A stretch of 37,830 nt of DNA from Phycisphaerae bacterium (lineage in GTDB: Bacteria > Planctomycetota > Phycisphaerae > SM23-33): contig PUND01000121.1 of NCBI GenBank assembly GCA_003551645.1, positions 1 through 37,830 on the forward strand, written 5' to 3'. The position numbers and the translations under genes were made by a program. Numbering within the stretch: position 1 is the first letter of the stretch; the number at the start of each line of letters is the position of its first letter. Below, piece after piece: positions 33,688-37,830 of this stretch. The notes under the pieces were generated by a model. It was not told where the DNA came from and did not search any database. It saw only the letters and a program-made list of their open reading frames with translations.

Positions 33688-35343
33688 TCAGTGGTTGAAA
33701 TGCCGCCTGCCTGTAAAGACCATCGTCAGATCAAGCTCGTCGGCGCGGGCGACCACGTCGTCATCCTTCTTGGACCCGCCCGGCTGGATGACGGCTGAGG
33801 CGCCGAGGTCACTGGCCCACTCCAGAGAGTCCGGAAACGGCAGGAACGCGTCCGAGGCCATCACGCACCCGGCGGTATCGGCCTCGTCGCCGCCGCCGTA
33901 GTTGCGGGCTATCTCGCCGGCCAGCCGCGCGGAGTTCACCCGGCTCATCTGTCCCGCCCCGGCGCCGAGCAGAGTCCGGTCCTTCGCGAATACGATCGCG
34001 TTGGATTTAACGTGCTTGCAGACCATGTCGGCGAAGGCCAGGTCCCGCCGTTGAGCGGCGTCGGGGGTTCGGGCGGTTACAACCCGCCAGTCGCTCTCAT
34101 CCGCACCGACCAGGTCGCGGTCCTGCACCAGGAGTCCGCCGACGACATATTTCAGTTGACGCTCACGATTGCGCGATCCGTCAAGCTCGCCGGCCGACAG
34201 CAGTCGGACGTTCGGCCCCCAGCCCTTGCGAGCCCGGATTATCTCGACGGACTCTTTTTCAAACGACGGCGCGATGACTATCTCTGCGTAGAAGCCGCCG
34301 GCGCCGCGCTGCTTGCCCCACCGCTGGTAGGTTTCCACTATCGCGGTGGCAAGCTCCGCGGTAACCGGGAGGTTCACCGCGATTATTCCGCCCATGCAAG
34401 CGTTGACGTCGCCGAAGTACGCCTTGCGGTAGGCCTCGACCAGGTCGTCGTCCACCGCGCAGCCGGCCGGGTTGGCGTGCTTGATTATCGCCACCGCCGG
34501 GGTCGAGAATTCCTTGACAAGCTCCAGGGCGCCGTTGGCGTCATAATAATTATTGAAGGAGATTTCCTTGTCGCCGGCGACAAGCTCAGCGCCGGCGATG
34601 CACGGCTCCGAGGCGTCCCGGCCGGCGTAGAAGGCCGCCGACTGGTGCGGATTCTCGCCGTAGCGCAGCTCGCGGACCTTGCGGTAGTTCAGCGTGAGCA
34701 TATCGGGCAGCTTCTCGCCCGCCTGCCGGGAAAGGTAATCCACGATGGCCGAGTCGTACTCGCAGCTAAGCGCGAACGCCTCGCGGGCCAGCGTGCTTCG
34801 CAAGCCCGCCGACACGCACCCGTCGAAGCGGCGCATCTGCTCCAGAACCGGCTCGTACTGAGCCGCGGTGGTAACGACGGCGACGTGGCGGTGGTTCTTG
34901 GCGGCCGCCCGTATCATGGCCGGCCCGCCGATGTCGATCATCTCTACCGCCTCGGCCAGCGTGGCATCGCCCCGCGCGGCGACCTCGCTGAACGGGTAAA
35001 GACCGACGCAGACGAGATCTATCGGCTCTATGCCGTAGGTCTCCATGTCCGCGCGGTGCCGCGGGTCGTCGCGGTCGGCGAGAATACCGCCGTGGACCTT
35101 CGGGTGCAGCGTCACCACGCGGTGACCCAGCATCTGCGGAAAGCCCGTCCAGTCCGAGACCCTGCGTACAGGGACTCCGGCGGACTCGATGGCCTCGGCG
35201 GTTCCGCCGGAGGAAAGTATCTCCACTCCGCAGTCCGAAAGCGCCCGCGCGAACTCGGCCACTCCGGTCTTGTCGTAAACGCTTATCAGCGCGCGGTGAA
35301 TCGGGCGTAAATCGGCATCCGTGCGGTGGGGTGTCTCTGTCAT
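33688..35343 (-). CDS. purH: Bifunctional AICAR formyltransferase/IMP cyclohydrolase
   Basis: 551 residues, the two last steps of IMP synthesis in the cytosol. The N-terminal MGS-like cyclohydrolase (about 15-215) has [25 protein letters not shown] and [17 protein letters not shown] sequence (here [13 protein letters not shown]). The C-terminal formyltransferase (about 215-551) has [23 protein letters not shown] with the catalytic Lys-His pair, and ends in GRRHFNH. Slightly longer than the usual 515-530 residues. The gene lies 30 bases after the PQQ-propeller gene; its start has only a weak ribosome site, consistent with coupling. Confidence 0.96.
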   Translation of the reverse strand: MTETPHRTDADLRPIHRALISVYDKTGVAEFARALSDCGVEILSSGGTAEAIESAGVPVRRVSDWTGFPQMLGHRVVTLHPKVHGGILADRDDPRHRADMETYGIEPIDLVCVGLYPFSEVAARGDATLAEAVEMIDIGGPAMIRAAAKNHRHVAVVTTAAQYEPVLEQMRRFDGCVSAGLRSTLAREAFALSCEYDSAIVDYLSRQAGEKLPDMLTLNYRKVRELRYGENPHQSAAFYAGRDASEPCIAGAELVAGDKEISFNNYYDANGALELVKEFSTPAVAIIKHANPAGCAVDDDLVEAYRKAYFGDVNACMGGIIAVNLPVTAELATAIVETYQRWGKQRGAGGFYAEIVIAPSFEKESVEIIRARKGWGPNVRLLSAGELDGSRNRERQLKYVVGGLLVQDRDLVGADESDWRVVTARTPDAAQRRDLAFADMVCKHVKSNAIVFAKDRTLLGAGAGQMSRVNSARLAGEIARNYGGGDEADTAGCVMASDAFLPFPDSLEWASDLGASAVIQPGGSKKDDDVVARADELDLTMVFTGRRHFNH

Positions 35344-35373
35344 ATCGATGAGTTCTGTGAAGGCCGGTGATTC

Positions 35374-36603
35374 TTACCTGTCGCCGGAGCGTCGCAGGTC
35401 TTCGACCGTCAGGTAGTCGGCGTCCAGGTTGCGTATGCACGAGACCCTGCCGTCGCGGGTGGCCACGAACACCGCCGAGTCGGAAACATTGTCGGCGAAT
35501 ACGGCGAATCCGCGCAGGTCCACGGTGGTCCGCTTCTGGCCGGTCACCTCATCGCGTATCTGCAGGTTCTTCTCATCGTCCAGCAGGTACACCTCCCCGT
35601 CCATGACCGCCAGGATCCTGCGGCCCTCGGGTGCCGTCCAGCGCTGCGAGCCGTCGGTGAGGCGAATGGCGTAGAACTTGTCCTGCCGGGCGTATTGAAA
35701 GACGGTGTTCGCACCAACCTGAACGGCGTCGCGCAGCGGACCTTCACAGGCGAAGGGGGTCTCCCACAGCGGATCGCCCTGCAGCGAAAACGCGTGGAGC
35801 CGGTGGTCCTCGCTGGGCACAAATGCCCCACGGTCGTCCACGTGGAAAGGCGCCGTGATGGGCCTGGCGGCGCGGCGCGTCCAGATGAGTTCGCCATCAT
35901 CGGCGGCCGCGGCCGCGCGGAACATGGCATCCTCACCGCCGACAAAGACCATACCCGCGTGGCTGACAAGCGGCGCGCTTAGCATACCCCCGGTGGTCAG
36001 CGTCCAGGCGCGGACGGCCGGGACAAGCCGAATGCAGTGATACCAGCCGCGCGTATCGCCAACGTAGAATCGCGACCCGTCGGTGCCGCCGCCGGTGTTG
36101 GCGGCGAAGCCGAGTTCGATATCACGTATCACCCTGCCGTCGGCACGATCCATAACAAGCAGCCGGTGCAGCGAATTGACCATCACCACGTCGGCCGGAT
36201 CCGCATCCGGCATCTCGGCGCGTTGGCGTAATTCCATCACGCCGATCGGCTCATCCGGCAACTGGACGTTGTCGGCGTGAACCGGACGATAGACCGTATC
36301 GTCGGCCCGGGCTATGTTCCGGCTCCAGTCCCAGATGCCGCGGGCGGCGTCAATGGCGAGCATGCGGTTGTCGCTGGTCATCGCGTACAGCCGCTCGTCC
36401 ATGAGCTTCAGCCGCTGGACGGTCTCGCCGCGGTTCAGCGGAAGCTGGATATCCCAATAGTACTGCAGGTCCGCCTCGGCCAGATCTTGCGGCGAGGTGA
36501 AACCTACCCAATCTTCCTCGGGTTCGAGGACTTCGTCCACGGCGCAGCCGGCGAGGAACAGACAACCGACCGCAGCAATGATGCCAATCAGGCCGCTTCG
36601 CAT
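35374..36603 (-). CDS. PQQ-like beta-propeller lipoprotein
   Basis: The ATG at 36603 is chosen because AAGGAG stands six bases upstream and it begins the signal peptide MRSGLIGIIAAVGC; an upstream in-frame extension to 36666 is not needed. Lipobox LAGC (Cys20). The mature 390 residues form repeated blades of PQQ/BamB type (LYAMTSDNRMLAIDAARGIW; FYVGDTRGWYH; HRLHAFSLQGDPLWETPFA; FYAIRLTDGSQRW; GEVYLLDDE). Such lipoproteins include BamB of the outer-membrane assembly complex and many planctomycete paralogues. The Trp-rich blade motifs are clear; PQQ binding is not implied. Precedes purH in the same unit. Confidence 0.86.
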   Translation of the reverse strand: MRSGLIGIIAAVGCLFLAGCAVDEVLEPEEDWVGFTSPQDLAEADLQYYWDIQLPLNRGETVQRLKLMDERLYAMTSDNRMLAIDAARGIWDWSRNIARADDTVYRPVHADNVQLPDEPIGVMELRQRAEMPDADPADVVMVNSLHRLLVMDRADGRVIRDIELGFAANTGGGTDGSRFYVGDTRGWYHCIRLVPAVRAWTLTTGGMLSAPLVSHAGMVFVGGEDAMFRAAAAADDGELIWTRRAARPITAPFHVDDRGAFVPSEDHRLHAFSLQGDPLWETPFACEGPLRDAVQVGANTVFQYARQDKFYAIRLTDGSQRWTAPEGRRILAVMDGEVYLLDDEKNLQIRDEVTGQKRTTVDLRGFAVFADNVSDSAVFVATRDGRVSCIRNLDADYLTVEDLRRSGDR

Positions 36604-36681
36604 GAGCAACTCCTTGCGGCCGGCCTTCGTACGCCGGCCCGGCTGGGGCTTGGACACCGTCCGCACTTGACGGCGCCGCCA

Positions 36682-36957
36682 CTAAATTTCCATCGGCACG
36701 TATTCACACAAGTCCACACCATGCTGACTTTCGAAACGACGAAGCCGCCGGATGCGCTCCAGGTCGTCAGTGATACGGTGGGCGAGTTTGAAGATATACG
36801 GACGGCCCTGGAGGCGGGCGTTCAGGTCGGCGACCATTTCGTCCCAATTGCCCTCATACAGCTCGCGTTTGAGCACGACCAGCATGCGCTCTTCGGGACT
36901 CATGCCGTCCACGAACCGCCGCACGGTGTCCTCGGACTCGCCCTGGGCGGAGTTCAC
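36682..36957 (-). CDS. Small conserved-looking helical protein of unknown function
   Basis: 91 residues from the GTG at 36957, which has GAGG seven bases upstream; the frame stays open to a GTG at 36990 (102 residues) with a poorer ribosome site. Mostly helical: MSPEERMLVVLKRELYEGNW, ADLNARLQGRPYIFKLAHRI and DDLERIRRLRRFESQHGVDL. No signal peptide or membrane segment, so cytosolic. It precedes the PQQ-propeller lipoprotein on the same strand. I do not recognise the family. Confidence 0.6.
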   Translation of the reverse strand: MNSAQGESEDTVRRFVDGMSPEERMLVVLKRELYEGNWDEMVADLNARLQGRPYIFKLAHRITDDLERIRRLRRFESQHGVDLCEYVPMEI

Positions 36958-37039
36958 TGGCACACCTCGGTTTGCTGGGTTTACCGGCACTTCTTCACCA
37001 CGGCCGCAGGATAGTCCCGCGACAAGACATGAATAGTAC

Positions 37040-37087
37040 GGCCGATGCGGAGGGTTTGCAACCTGTTTTGCGGAGCCGGCATCGGCC
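37040..37087 (-). terminator. Hairpin after the response-regulator gene
   Basis: GGCCGATGC (37040-37048) and GCATCGGCC (37079-37087) are exact 9-base complements. The 30-base loop contains GGTT/AACC (37053-37063). It starts seven bases after the stop of the response regulator on the minus strand. No T-tract follows on that strand, so a factor-dependent or stabilising role is as likely as intrinsic termination. Confidence 0.4.
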
Positions 37088-37094
37088 CGGGCGG

Positions 37095-37711
37095 CTACTT
37101 CAGCGAGACGATACCCCGCTTCAAAGCATACTTCACCAGCGAAGTCTGGTCGTGGATGTTGAGCTTGCGCATCAGCCGGGTGCGGTGGGTATCTACGGTC
37201 TTGACGGCCAGGTCGAGCTGGTCGGCTATGCGGCGGTTGGTCTTCCCCTCGGCAATCAACTGCAGCACCTGGCGCTCGCGGGTGGTCAGTCGGTCGTAGG
37301 GGTCCGGCCGTTTGCGGCCCTTTCTGGGCAGGGCGCCGCGGCGGACGCCCGGTCCAAGAACAAGCTCGCCGCCGGCGACGGTGCGCACCGCCTCGACAAG
37401 CTCATCGGCGGCCGATTCCTTGAGAAGATAACCCGACGCCCCGTACTTCAGCCCCGTGGCGACAAACTCCTCATTGTCATGCATCGTCAACAGCAGAACC
37501 GATACGCCCTTGAACCTGCGCACCAGCTCGCGACAGATATCCAGCCCGTTCAGACCCGGCATGCTGATATCAAGCACGGCCACATCCGGCTTGTGAGTTC
37601 GGATCGCCGGGACGACTTCCAGCCCGTCCCCGCACTGACCGACTACGCGGATATCCGGCGCCCGGTCCAGCGTCTCGGCCAGCGCCTCGCGGACCATCGC
37701 GTGGTCGTCGG
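37095..37711 (-). CDS. NarL/LuxR-type response regulator, 3' exon (5' end cut by intron)
   Basis: Receiver domain followed by a LuxR/NarL helix-turn-helix. The visible part begins at DDHAMVREAL, the acidic pocket that normally follows VLIA at residues 3-8. The phospho-acceptor Asp is in VAVLDISMPG, the T/K switch residues in LLLTMHD and GYLLKES, and the DNA-binding part reads LTTRERQVLQLIAEGKTNRR and AVKTVDTHRTRLMRKL. The beta-1 strand and start codon are missing: the open frame upstream of Asp is intron sequence, which encodes PTRS where the family has an A. Joining a 5' exon ending in G to the CC at 37710-37711 restores Ala. The partner kinase is not in the window. Confidence 0.88.
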
Positions 37712-37830
37712 ATCGGGTAGGCAGGGGCGATTGCTCGCCCCGGCCTCCCACACCACCGTACGTACGGTTCCGTATACGGCGGTTCAGCAGGTGCTCTCAA
37801 GTCGTCGATGCTCGGCAAGCAGGCTTACAA
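37712..37830 (-). mobile_element. Group II intron, 3' end (domains V and VI), partial
   Basis: On the minus strand, 37785-37750 folds as domain V: lower stem ACCGCCGTA with TACGGTGGT, a CG two-base bulge, upper stem TACG/CGTA and a four-base loop. Then 37749-37712 folds as domain VI: GGG/CCC and AGG/CCT flanking a single bulged A (37718), an internal loop, GGGGCG/CGCCCC and a six-base loop. The bulged A, the lariat branch point, lies seven bases from the 3' end GAT. The rest of the intron, including any reverse transcriptase, is beyond the window. Confidence 0.85.

Noticed and set aside
37712..37751. Alternative N-terminus of the response regulator (MGGRGEQSPLPTRS)
   Set aside because: This stretch is intron domain VI sequence that happens to be open; it does not encode the missing receiver strand.
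1..37830. CRISPR arrays, insertion sequences with transposases, rRNA, phage genes
   Set aside because: No regularly spaced repeats, transposase or integrase motifs, rRNA segments or phage structural genes were seen.

Overview
The window is a GC-rich bacterial chromosome segment with 24 protein genes I accept, one tRNA, one broken small ORF, and the end of a group II intron at the right edge. The gene content suggests an anaerobic or facultative member of the Planctomycetota, possibly Phycisphaerae-like. The pointers are an exosortase/polysaccharide locus, NfeD plus FloA, a fused SecD-SecF, an alternative (siroheme) haem branch, and several outer-surface lipoproteins. This is inference from gene content; no rRNA or marker phylogeny is available.

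Left part (about 1-8460, mostly + strand): a NifU-type Fe-S scaffold and a small lipoprotein; a minus-strand micro-ORF with an amber codon inside its signal peptide; a stand-alone TrpG/PabA glutaminase that looks leaderless; a Gfo/Idh/MocA oxidoreductase; then a membrane-organising cluster (long NfeD protease, short NfeD, flotillin-like FloA, Q/R-rich membrane protein). An AhbA-AhbB fusion (siroheme decarboxylase) follows.

Middle (8516-15815): a minus-strand, translationally coupled cluster holds a Tes/MJ0619-type radical SAM enzyme, a BsuPI-like lipoprotein, and a second radical SAM/SPASM protein resembling AhbC/AhbD. The last one faces the AhbAB fusion. Upstream on the same strand is a cysteine-containing protein of the 2-hydroxyacyl-CoA dehydratase/activase type. 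A DUF445 membrane protein is on the + strand.

Right part (15883-37830, all minus strand): an exported erythromycin-esterase-family enzyme; tRNA-Thr(UGU); and a five-gene exosortase/exopolysaccharide operon, read right to left as Wza-like export lipoprotein, exosortase, EpsI-like protein, a 1481-residue TPR protein and a Wzc-like chain-length protein. Before it come a large lipoprotein, a SecDF fusion carrying two EF-hand loops, PurH, a PQQ-propeller lipoprotein, a small unknown protein and a NarL-type response regulator. The regulator's 5' part is cut by a group II intron whose domains V and VI and 3' splice site are visible; the rest of the intron lies outside the window.

The observations most worth following are the intron junction in the receiver domain, the EF-hand insertion in SecF, the Pro/Glu-rich insertion inside an SLBB domain of the export lipoprotein, the Tes-like/AhbC-like radical SAM cluster, and the amber-interrupted micro-ORF.
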